DNA from: an uncultured Clostridia bacterium
GTDB lineage: Bacteria; Bacillota; Clostridia; Christensenellales; CAG-314
Direction: 5' to 3'
Length of the DNA stretch: 5,695 nucleotides
Assembly: GCA_937915515.1 (NCBI GenBank)
Contig: CALGIK010000134.1
Span: forward strand, 1-5,695
The notes under the pieces were generated by a model. That model saw only the letters and a list, made by a program, of their open reading frames with translations. It had not been told where the DNA came from and did no database searches. The position numbers and the translations under genes are program-made. Shown piece by piece: positions 1 to 5,695 of the stretch (the stretch's first letter is position 1; every line of letters starts with the position of its first letter).

Positions 1-202
1 AGCAAGGACAAATGGCGATACCGTTGCAATTGATTTTTACCTTGATTGTATGTGTGTAAGATTGATTGAGCAAGGCGAAAAAAAAGTATATAAATATGCC
101 GAATATTTAAAAAAAGATGACGACAACAATACTATAATCGAAAAATGCGCTTCAAAAATAATTGAGGCAACAAAATCAAAGGAAGAAAATAAGGAAAATT
201 AA
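1..202 (+). CDS. C-terminal fragment of an unrecognised protein
   Basis: An open frame enters from the left edge (first full codon at position 2) and ends at TAA 200-202, giving 66 visible residues. The fragment begins with a hydrophobic/acidic stretch (GDTVAIDFYLDC) containing two cysteines three residues apart. A lysine-rich segment with a run of aspartates (KKDDDNN) follows, and the end is a charged, probably flexible tail rich in K, E and N. No transmembrane segment is visible in this part. I do not recognise the family and too little is present to assign a role. The stop codon shares one base with the proposed start of the next gene, and a Shine-Dalgarno-like AAGGA lies inside its last codons, so the two genes are probably co-transcribed and translationally coupled. 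The uninterrupted frame running into this junction, with A/T-rich coding style like its neighbour, supports a real gene end. Confidence 0.6.
   Translation, partial: ARTNGDTVAIDFYLDCMCVRLIEQGEKKVYKYAEYLKKDDDNNTIIEKCASKIIEATKSKEENKEN
191..195 (+). promoter_or_regulatory. Ribosome binding site supporting the ATA start at 202
   Basis: AAGGA followed by AAA lies six bases before the ATA at 202-204. No comparable purine-rich motif lies 5-12 bases before the TTG at 226, where the sequence is TTATTATTACGAAA. This placement is the main reason for preferring the upstream start. Confidence 0.5.
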
Positions 203-1092
203 TAAACAAAGTTATTATTACGAAATTGGCTTGTTTTATAGGGGGTTTATTCTTTTTGGCAGGAACAATTGTATTTATTGTTTGGAGTAAACCGATCAAA
301 GAAGAGGATATTACATACATCGAAACAAACGTATTGGTTGTCGATACTGAAACAAATGTGATATATACTGAAGACAGTAAAAAATACATAATAAATGAAG
401 ATATCGAATTATCACATCTTTTTGAGGAACTAAAGAGAGATGACTGGATGAAAATCGGTATTGTAGAGGAAAATGATGTAGTATATTTGGAAAGCCATGC
501 GGGCATAATTTTAAGCGTTTCTGAGTACAACGAAAGTAACAAAAAACAATACATTATTATGGCGTTACTGACCGCCTTATGTGCAATATTTATGTTTATT
601 TTGCCTTTTTTATCCAAATTGGAAAAATTGCTTAACGGTAAAAATGCAAAAGAATTAATGTATAAATTTACAAAAAACACCAAAACGGAAACAGATCCAA
701 AAGTTTACAGATCAAATATGTATTTTGATAAAGATTTTTGGCATGTAAACAAAGATAATTTGAGCAAAAAAACGGATTACACCGAAGCGGAAGACGCTTG
801 TTTTTATGAGTTATTGTCAGACGGAAAAGCAGATGTTATCTTATACGGTGACAAACTGCCAGGCTGCGATATAAGTTTAATTTACCGTGACGAAGGCAAG
901 CTGATGATAGAATATTTAGGCGTAGATGACGACAATATAAATTATTCCTTTTATTATAAAATGGCAGAATGGAGTTATCCCGAATATAAAAAGATGAGCA
1001 ACAAACAGATAATAAAAATGAAAGAAGCTATGGAAGAAGTAGCGCGCATCAAGAGAGTGCCGCTTATCTTTAAAGACAAAATCGATTTTTAA
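202..1092 (+). CDS. Unrecognised two-helix membrane protein
   Basis: About 296 residues if translation starts at ATA 202, or 288 from the TTG at 226. The upstream in-frame stop is at 190-192 and no in-frame ATG occurs before 448, which would delete the first helix, so a non-ATG start is needed. Starting at 202 gives (M)NKVIITK before the first hydrophobic helix (about residues 9-28), a normal positively charged leader for a membrane anchor. A segment of roughly 85 residues rich in acidic and beta-type sequence follows and is probably outside the membrane. A second helix (about 117-138, IIMALLTALCAIFMFILPFL) leads to a charged C-terminal region of about 155 residues, probably cytoplasmic by the positive-inside rule. 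I recognise no catalytic motif and no family. The C-terminal region looks like a folded alpha/beta domain ending in a lysine-rich helix. It follows the partial gene without a gap and ends before a strong hairpin, so it is probably the last gene of a plus-strand operon. Existence as a gene is fairly sure; the start is about even odds. Confidence 0.78.
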   Translation: MNKVIITKLACFIGGLFFLAGTIVFIVWSKPIKEEDITYIETNVLVVDTETNVIYTEDSKKYIINEDIELSHLFEELKRDDWMKIGIVEENDVVYLESHAGIILSVSEYNESNKKQYIIMALLTALCAIFMFILPFLSKLEKLLNGKNAKELMYKFTKNTKTETDPKVYRSNMYFDKDFWHVNKDNLSKKTDYTEAEDACFYELLSDGKADVILYGDKLPGCDISLIYRDEGKLMIEYLGVDDDNINYSFYYKMAEWSYPEYKKMSNKQIIKMKEAMEEVARIKRVPLIFKDKIDF

Positions 1093-1142
1093 ATACATAA
1101 TACCTGAATAAAATTATTGAAAAAACAAAGACATTTCATTTT

Positions 1143-1189
1143 ATAACAGTAACTCCCGCAAGAAACGGGAGTTACTGTTATTTAAATTA
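1143..1189 (+). terminator. Rho-independent terminator after the membrane-protein gene
   Basis: The arms at 1143-1158 and 1166-1181 are perfectly complementary over 16 bp around a 7-base loop (CAAGAAA), with a GC-rich core CCCG/CGGG at the loop end. On the plus strand the stem runs into TTATTTAAATT, a moderate U-rich tail. On the minus strand the bases after the stem are AAAATGAAATG, which is not a U tract. It therefore fits termination of the plus-strand operon 50 bases after its last stop. It lies 13 bases beyond the stop codon of the convergent fchA gene and would also form a hairpin at the 3' end of that transcript. Confidence 0.75.
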
Positions 1190-1194
1190 GCACG

Positions 1195-1812
1195 TTATAA
1201 TATAATTTTAGATAAAATTTCGCTTTCCTTATTTTGCGCTAAATCATGCAAACGTTCTACTTCTTTTTGCGTTTTGATTTTATAGTCGTCGTCGGGCAGT
1301 CCCAAAAGGTTAATCTTTACATTATATAAAGCGCCAAAAATTGCCGTGCGGGCAAGCATTGTAGCAACGGCTATATCACTCATTGCGTTTTTATTGCCGT
1401 TTTGAGTCACAAAAGCGAGAGTATCAAAGGTTTCGGCAACCTTTTGCGCAGTTTTTAAAGGTATCTCTGCCGCTGATTTTGTTGCATTAACAATAGCGTC
1501 ACGGCGTATTGCTTTTTGCTCTTCGGTATCTTTGGGCAATTTAAACGCCGCCATAACAGTGTCAAAGCTATTGCTGTCTTCTTGTATGGCTTCCATTAAT
1601 TCGATTTGGTAAGCGGGCATTTTTTCTATTACTTCCTGCATTTTATCGTTTACCGCTTCGTAATTTTTTTTGCCGACAGTAAGTTCTGCCACCATTTTTG
1701 CCAATGCCGCAGACAGACTTCCGCATAAAGCCGACACACTGCCGCCGCCCGGTACGGGTGCTTTGCTTGCCGTAGTTAAGATAAATTCTTTTACTGTTAA
1801 TTCGTAAAGCAT
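1195..1812 (-). CDS. fchA: Formimidoyltetrahydrofolate cyclodeaminase (methenyl-THF cyclohydrolase family)
   Basis: The 205-residue product matches the stand-alone cyclodeaminase family, equivalent to the C-terminal half of animal FTCD. In that family the enzyme closes 5-formimino-THF to 5,10-methenyl-THF and releases ammonia, in the cytoplasm. Visible family marks are the glycine-rich folate-site segment APVPGGGSVSAL at 18-29, followed by a long helix. EDSNSFDTVMAAFKLP is at 78-93 and NGNKNAMSDIAVA at 138-150. Full family length is present, with no frameshift. The start is ATG 1812-1810, preceded by AGGAG at 1825-1821 with 8-base spacing. It is the last gene of the hut operon, 29 bases after hutI. 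With the separate ftcD two genes upstream it supplies the two activities that are fused in animals. Related proteins in purine- and glycine-fermenting clostridia are called methenyl-THF cyclohydrolase (FchA); the hut context favours the deaminating role here. Confidence 0.93.
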   Translation of the reverse strand: MLYELTVKEFILTTASKAPVPGGGSVSALCGSLSAALAKMVAELTVGKKNYEAVNDKMQEVIEKMPAYQIELMEAIQEDSNSFDTVMAAFKLPKDTEEQKAIRRDAIVNATKSAAEIPLKTAQKVAETFDTLAFVTQNGNKNAMSDIAVATMLARTAIFGALYNVKINLLGLPDDDYKIKTQKEVERLHDLAQNKESEILSKIIL

Positions 1813-1820
1813 TATTTTTT

Positions 1821-1825
1821 CTCCT
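1821..1825 (-). promoter_or_regulatory. Ribosome binding site of fchA
   Basis: The minus strand reads AGGAG here, 8 bases before the fchA ATG, in the 29-base spacer after hutI. It shows that fchA has its own translation start instead of relying on overlap with hutI. Confidence 0.8.
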
Positions 1826-1841
1826 GTCTTGTTATCTTTTT

Positions 1842-3086
1842 TTAATAATCTTTTTCAAAAACCACTTTGCCCTTTTTTATCACTTTTTCGACGGAGTTTG
1901 TGGCAAAATTATAATTTAATTCGTTTAAGCTGCTTAAATTGTGGATAATTAGGTCTGCGTTTTTGCCTACTTCAACAGTGCCTCTGCTACCGCCTCTGTC
2001 AATTGCACAGGCTGCGTTGATTGTTAAAGCGCACAGCGTTTCGGCAATTGTCATATTGCAGTAAATATTTGACAGAGCAATTATAAGCGGAATGCTTTGA
2101 GTATTGCAGCTGCCCGGATTAAAATCGCTTGCTACGGCTAACGCGCAATCGGCATCAATCATCTTTCGCGCGGGGGCGTAATTTTCTTTAAGCGAAAAAG
2201 CCGTTGCCGGCAAAATAACGCCTATTGTTTCGCTCTTGCCTAATCGATTTATATCTTTATCGGTAATTTTAAGCAAATGCTCGCAAGAAATTGCGCCTAA
2301 TTCGCACGCCAAATCCGCTCCGCCGATTCTGTTAATTTCTTCAGCATGAATTTTTGGTTTTAAGCCGTATAGTTTTGCAGCCGTCAATATCTTTTTGCAT
2401 TGAGCGGCATCAAAAACACCCTTTTCGCAAAAACAGTCGCAAAAGTCGGCTAAATTTTCCTTTGTAACAGCGGGCAGCATTTCGTCAATTAAATAATTTA
2501 TATATTTTTCGGAAGAAAAATCCTTGGGTACAGCATGTGCTCCCATAAAAGTAGACACAACTTCTACAGGCTGAAGGTTGTTTAATTTATTCGCAACCCT
2601 TAATTGTTTTAGCTCTGTTTCTGTGTCCAAACCGTAGCCGCTTTTGGCTTCTAAAGTAGTCACGCCGTAACTAAGCGCTTTTTTTATACGGCTTAAACTT
2701 AATTTTATCAGCGTTTCTTCGCTTGCCTTGCGTGTCGCATCAACGGTTTTAACGATACCGCCGCCCTTTGCCATAATTTCCATATAGGGTATGCCGTTGA
2801 GGCGCATATTAAACTCATCGGAGCGGTCACCTGCAAAAACAAAATGCGTATGGCAATCAACGTAACCGGCAGTAACCAATTTGCCGCTGCAATCCACTAT
2901 TTCCACATCTTTATCGGCATAAAGAGCAAGTTTTTGAGAAGGGAAAATATCGGCGATTTTTTCGTCTTCGATTAAAACACAGCAATCGTTAAGCAAGTAA
3001 ATATCACTCATTTCTTTGCCGTGTTTTGCTTTTTTGCCTTTAAATGTAGCAAGCTGATTTATGTTTTTTAGCAGTAATTTTTTCAT
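1842..3086 (-). CDS. hutI: Imidazolonepropionase (imidazolone-5-propionate hydrolase)
   Basis: The 414-residue product is a full-length member of the metal-dependent amidohydrolase superfamily. HutI hydrolyses 4-imidazolone-5-propanoate to N-formimino-L-glutamate, the third step of histidine degradation. The metal-site motif HxH is in CHTHFVFAGDR (His79, His81). Further ligand or active-site candidates are His247 in IHAEE, His270 in SCEHLL and Asp321 in ASDFNPGSC, spaced as in known HutI enzymes. KSGYGLD at 148-154 and KGGGIVKTV at 107-115 are also typical. The N-terminal and C-terminal strands (IEDEKIADI, VGKNADLIIHNL) form the usual composite beta domain. The start ATG 3086-3084 overlaps the ftcD stop TGA by four bases (ATGA). 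Only a weak GGAAAA motif lies upstream, so translation is probably coupled to ftcD. There is no signal peptide; the protein should be cytoplasmic. Confidence 0.96.
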   Translation of the reverse strand: MKKLLLKNINQLATFKGKKAKHGKEMSDIYLLNDCCVLIEDEKIADIFPSQKLALYADKDVEIVDCSGKLVTAGYVDCHTHFVFAGDRSDEFNMRLNGIPYMEIMAKGGGIVKTVDATRKASEETLIKLSLSRIKKALSYGVTTLEAKSGYGLDTETELKQLRVANKLNNLQPVEVVSTFMGAHAVPKDFSSEKYINYLIDEMLPAVTKENLADFCDCFCEKGVFDAAQCKKILTAAKLYGLKPKIHAEEINRIGGADLACELGAISCEHLLKITDKDINRLGKSETIGVILPATAFSLKENYAPARKMIDADCALAVASDFNPGSCNTQSIPLIIALSNIYCNMTIAETLCALTINAACAIDRGGSRGTVEVGKNADLIIHNLSSLNELNYNFATNSVEKVIKKGKVVFEKDY

Positions 3087-3979
3087 ATATTATTTTCCAA
3101 AATCTGATTATGCTTAAGGTCTTCTATCTGCAAGTAGTACTCCGCACAGTCAATCAGCGCTTGCTGCGGCACCAGACCGATAATCTCACTTCCTATTACG
3201 TTTACCCCAAAACGCTTTGCTTCCATACGTACCATTTCCATAGCCATATAAACAGGCGTTTTTGTATAATCGGTAAGGTTCATAGATACCTGCGCAATGT
3301 TACGCTCGTCAAGCATAATGCCCAGTGCCTTTACAAAACGCAAACCTCCGCCGATAAAGCGTACACGCTTGGCTATTTTACTTGCTAATTCGACGTCGGG
3401 CGTGTCAAGATTGACGTTAAAGGCAACCAAAAACATGCGGCAGCCTACAGCCGTCACGCCGGCTGTTGTATGAGGATGGTTTTCGCCGAAATCAGGTGTC
3501 CATTCGGGCAAAAGCATTTTTTCTTTCATGCCTTCAAACTGACCTTTTCTGATATCGGCTAAATTTTGGCGGTTAGGGGCAGAGGCAGATTTTTCGTAAA
3601 GAAAAACAGGTATGTTAAAACGCTTCCACATTTCTTCGCCAACGTATTTGGATAAATCGACAGCCTCTTGTTCGGTGACGTTTTTTATTGGTATAAAGGG
3701 CACAACATCCGTTGCTCCCATACGGGGATGTTCTCCTTTATGTTGATTTAAATCTATCAATTGCTGTGCTTTGCCAACTGCTTGCAGTACTGCTTCGGCT
3801 AAAGGCTCAGGCTCTCCTGCTACCGTAACAACTGTGCGGTTGTGGTCGGGATTTGAAGAATAATCCAATAATTTTACGCCCTCTTTACCCCTAAAACATT
3901 CAACAATTTGTTCTATTTTGTTTTGGTCGCGCCCTTCGCTAAAATTAGGTACGCACTCCATTATCTTGTCATATGCCAT
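3083..3979 (-). CDS. ftcD: Glutamate formiminotransferase
   Basis: The 298-residue product matches the stand-alone formiminotransferase (N- plus C-subdomain of FTCD, without the cyclodeaminase domain). The enzyme transfers the formimino group of N-formimino-L-glutamate to tetrahydrofolate, giving L-glutamate and 5-formimino-THF. Family motifs seen are ECVPNFSEGR at 8-17, SSNPDHNRTVVT at 41-52, GEHPRMGATDVVPFIP at 82-97 and APNRQNLADIRKGQFEG at 134-150. His84 in the third motif corresponds to the catalytic histidine known from the mammalian enzyme. HPHTTAGVTAVG at 168-179 and FIGGGLRFVKALG at 208-220 are also family-typical. The start ATG 3979-3977 has AAGGAG at 3993-3988 with 8-base spacing. 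It follows hutU by 58 bases and overlaps hutI by four. Its short variable tail ends where the bifunctional animal protein would continue into the cyclodeaminase, here encoded separately as fchA. Confidence 0.96.
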   Translation of the reverse strand: MAYDKIMECVPNFSEGRDQNKIEQIVECFRGKEGVKLLDYSSNPDHNRTVVTVAGEPEPLAEAVLQAVGKAQQLIDLNQHKGEHPRMGATDVVPFIPIKNVTEQEAVDLSKYVGEEMWKRFNIPVFLYEKSASAPNRQNLADIRKGQFEGMKEKMLLPEWTPDFGENHPHTTAGVTAVGCRMFLVAFNVNLDTPDVELASKIAKRVRFIGGGLRFVKALGIMLDERNIAQVSMNLTDYTKTPVYMAMEMVRMEAKRFGVNVIGSEIIGLVPQQALIDCAEYYLQIEDLKHNQILENNI

Positions 3980-3987
3980 TTTTTTGT

Positions 3988-3993
3988 CTCCTT
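3988..3993 (-). promoter_or_regulatory. Ribosome binding site of ftcD
   Basis: AAGGAG on the minus strand lies 8 bases before the ftcD ATG, inside the 58-base spacer after hutU. It is the strongest ribosome binding site in the operon part visible here. The spacer shows no convincing promoter or hairpin. Confidence 0.8.
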
Positions 3994-4037
3994 ATATTTG
4001 TAATGTTTTAATACTCTCTGAGTAAGATTTGTTTGTT

Positions 4038-5695
4038 TTAGCTGTTAATATTCTTATTATAACTGTCTGCTACGAGTTTGGCAACTTTTTCCTTATCGGC
4101 TAAATAAGGTAAAGTAAGGTGATTCTCTTTCCCCTGTGTTTTGTTGTATTCGATGCTTGTTTCCATAGCGTTTTTGTTACGAGCCCAGCTGCGGCGTGCC
4201 ACTCCGCCCATAACGTCCCAAGTAACGGCGCTTTTAATTATCTCGTCAACTCTGTCGCTTCCGTCAAGCACCAAGCCGTAACCTCCGTTGATAGCACGTC
4301 CTATACCCGTACCCCCGCCGTTATGCAGCGCTATCAAGCTCATGCCTCTTGCTGCATTGCCTGCATAAATTTGAGTAGCCATATCTGCCATAATGTTGCT
4401 GCCGTCTTTAATGTTGCTTGTCTCTCTAAAGGGAGCGTCCGTACCGCCTGTGTCATGGTGGTCACGTCCTAACATAATAGGTCCGCATTTATTTTCTCTT
4501 ACCAATTTGTTAAAAGCCAGAGCAATATCCTTGCGCCCCAAAGCGTCCTGATAAAGTATGCGTGCCTTTGTGCCTACAACCAAATGGTTTTTTTCGGCGT
4601 TAGCCAACCATACATAATTGTCGTTGTCCTGAAAACGTCTGCTGCGGTCAATTAAACTTAATGCAATTTGGTCGGTAAGTTTTAAGTCTTCTGATTTTCC
4701 CGACAAACACACCCAACGGAAGGGTCCGTATCCGTAATCAAAGCAAACAGGCCCTAAAATATCTTCAACGTAACTGGGGAAAATAAATCCTTCGGTTTCG
4801 TTTTTGCCGTTAGCGCAAATTTCCGTTACTCCTGCGTCAAAAACAGCTTTCATAAAGCTGTTGCCGTAATCAAAAAAGTAAGTGCCTTTTTCGTGCAGTG
4901 CTTTTATAGCTTCAAAATGAACAGACAAAGTTTTGTCAACCAGTTCTTTAAATTTTGTTTTATCACTGTCGAGCAGCTGCGTGCGCTCAGAATAGGTTAA
5001 TCCTTGCGGACAATAACCTCCGTCATATACGGCGTGACAGCTTGTTTGATCTGATAATAAATCAATATGAATATTATTTTTGACAGCGTAATTAAGCAAA
5101 TCAACAATATTTCCGTGATATGCTATTGCTTTTCCTACACGTTCTTTTTTATATTTATCAGCAAGCGCAAACGCTTCCTTCTCGCTTTTAGCTATTTCAC
5201 TTATCCATCCTTGATTTAAACGGGTAGTAATACGGCTTTCGTCCACTTCGGCGATTATACCGACGCCGTTAAGTATTTCAACCGCTTTACCCTGTGCGCC
5301 GCTCATACCGCCCAAACCGCTGCTGACAAACAAAGTGCCCGACAAGTCGTCCTCGTTTTTTAAACCTAATTTAAGCCTTGCGGCGTTTAAAATTGTGTTA
5401 TAGGTGCCATGAACTATGCCCTGAGGTCCAATATACATCCAGCCGCCTGCCGTCATTTGACCGTAATTTGCTACGCCTAAAGCCATTGCTCTGTGCCAGT
5501 TTTGCTGATTGTCAAACATGCCTATCATAAGCGCATTGGTAATAATGACACGGGGAGCATTAACACTGCTTTTAAAAAGCCCCAAAGGGTGTCCGCTCAT
5601 AACAACAAGCGTAGTCTCGTCGGTGAGGTTCTCCAAATATTTTTTTATTAATAGATATTGCATCCAGATTTGGCAAACCTGTCCTGTTTCGCCGT
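4038..5695 (-). CDS. hutU: Urocanate hydratase, N-terminus cut by the window edge
   Basis: The frame is open from the right edge (first full codon at 5693-5691) to TAA 4040-4038, giving 552 visible residues. The ATG at 5663-5661 is internal: in-frame codons before it read GETGQVCQIW, and the family continues upstream. Urocanase adds water to urocanate to form imidazolonepropionate, using tightly bound NAD+ as electrophile. Numbered from that internal Met, visible marks are YGQMTAGGWMYIGPQGIVHGT at 67-87 and the glycine-rich NAD-binding segment SSGLGGMSGAQGKA at 114-127. Also present are EVD at 139-141, SDQTSCH at 204-210, GPFRWVCLSG at 313-322, GRDHHDTGGTDAPFRETS at 399-416, LHNGGGTGIG at 446-455 and ARRSWARN at 489-496. 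SDQTSCH, ARRSWARN and the overall length point to the longer urocanase subgroup of anaerobes (about 670 residues), so roughly a fifth is missing. It is the first visible gene of the operon; the promoter and any hutH lie beyond the edge or elsewhere. Confidence 0.95.
   Translation of the reverse strand, partial: GETGQVCQIWMQYLLIKKYLENLTDETTLVVMSGHPLGLFKSSVNAPRVIITNALMIGMFDNQQNWHRAMALGVANYGQMTAGGWMYIGPQGIVHGTYNTILNAARLKLGLKNEDDLSGTLFVSSGLGGMSGAQGKAVEILNGVGIIAEVDESRITTRLNQGWISEIAKSEKEAFALADKYKKERVGKAIAYHGNIVDLLNYAVKNNIHIDLLSDQTSCHAVYDGGYCPQGLTYSERTQLLDSDKTKFKELVDKTLSVHFEAIKALHEKGTYFFDYGNSFMKAVFDAGVTEICANGKNETEGFIFPSYVEDILGPVCFDYGYGPFRWVCLSGKSEDLKLTDQIALSLIDRSRRFQDNDNYVWLANAEKNHLVVGTKARILYQDALGRKDIALAFNKLVRENKCGPIMLGRDHHDTGGTDAPFRETSNIKDGSNIMADMATQIYAGNAARGMSLIALHNGGGTGIGRAINGGYGLVLDGSDRVDEIIKSAVTWDVMGGVARRSWARNKNAMETSIEYNKTQGKENHLTLPYLADKEKVAKLVADSYNKNINS

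Noticed and set aside
132..683. Long minus-strand open frame opposite the membrane-protein gene
   Set aside because: It is antisense to a better-supported gene; its hydrophobic, serine/phenylalanine-rich translation is what the complement of an AT-rich, lysine-rich gene gives. It has no recognisable domain.
202..1092. The membrane protein and its upstream neighbour as a toxin-immunity or defence pair
   Set aside because: The layout alone would allow it, but no toxin, nuclease or immunity motif is visible and the upstream gene is mostly missing.
916..1098. Short minus-strand open frame at the end of the membrane-protein gene
   Set aside because: It lies almost wholly antisense to coding sequence and resembles no protein.
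3110..3388. Plus-strand open frame inside ftcD
   Set aside because: It is antisense to a clearly conserved enzyme; its translation has no recognisable motif.
3980..4037. Internal promoter between hutU and ftcD
   Set aside because: A TTACTC...TACAAA pair can be drawn on the minus strand, but both boxes are weak and the implied start would fall within the ftcD ribosome binding site.
4119..4472. Plus-strand open frame inside hutU
   Set aside because: It is antisense to a strongly conserved part of urocanase; its translation has no recognisable motif.
5661..5663. ATG as the start of hutU
   Set aside because: The frame stays open to the window edge, codons upstream continue the protein, there is no ribosome binding site before this ATG, and the family needs over 100 more N-terminal residues.
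1..5695. CRISPR array, tRNA, rRNA, insertion sequence or attachment site
   Set aside because: No spaced direct repeats, cloverleaf-like segment, transposase or terminal inverted repeats were seen on either strand; apart from the edges the window is nearly all coding.

Overview
The window is AT-rich DNA with tightly packed genes, AGGAG-type ribosome binding sites and A/T-rich spacers. It suggests an anaerobic, Firmicutes-like (Clostridia or related) bacterium. The long-form urocanase and the separate (unfused) formiminotransferase and cyclodeaminase fit the histidine-fermenting type of low-GC anaerobe. This lineage call is inference from protein style, not from a marker gene.

Left part (1-1092, plus strand): the C-terminal end of an unrecognised gene is followed directly by a gene for an unrecognised two-helix membrane protein. 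No ATG lies at the front of the second gene. The best-placed start is an ATA that overlaps the upstream stop codon and sits behind a good Shine-Dalgarno sequence. A 16-bp perfect hairpin at 1143-1181 lies after this gene and looks like its terminator.

Right part (1195-5695, minus strand): a histidine-degradation operon read leftward in the order hutU (5' end cut by the window edge), ftcD, hutI, fchA. Urocanase makes imidazolonepropionate from urocanate, and imidazolonepropionase opens the ring to N-formimino-L-glutamate. Glutamate formiminotransferase then moves the formimino group to tetrahydrofolate, releasing glutamate. The cyclodeaminase converts 5-formimino-THF to 5,10-methenyl-THF plus ammonia. 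The operon therefore feeds histidine carbon into glutamate and the one-carbon folate pool, not to free formamide or formate via HutG or HutF. The first enzyme, histidase (hutH), is not in the window.

The two halves are convergent. Most of the window is an ordinary catabolic operon and I found no convincing new biological system. The points most worth a second look are the apparent ATA start, the unrecognised membrane protein and its cut-off neighbour, and the absence of an obvious intrinsic terminator for the hut operon.
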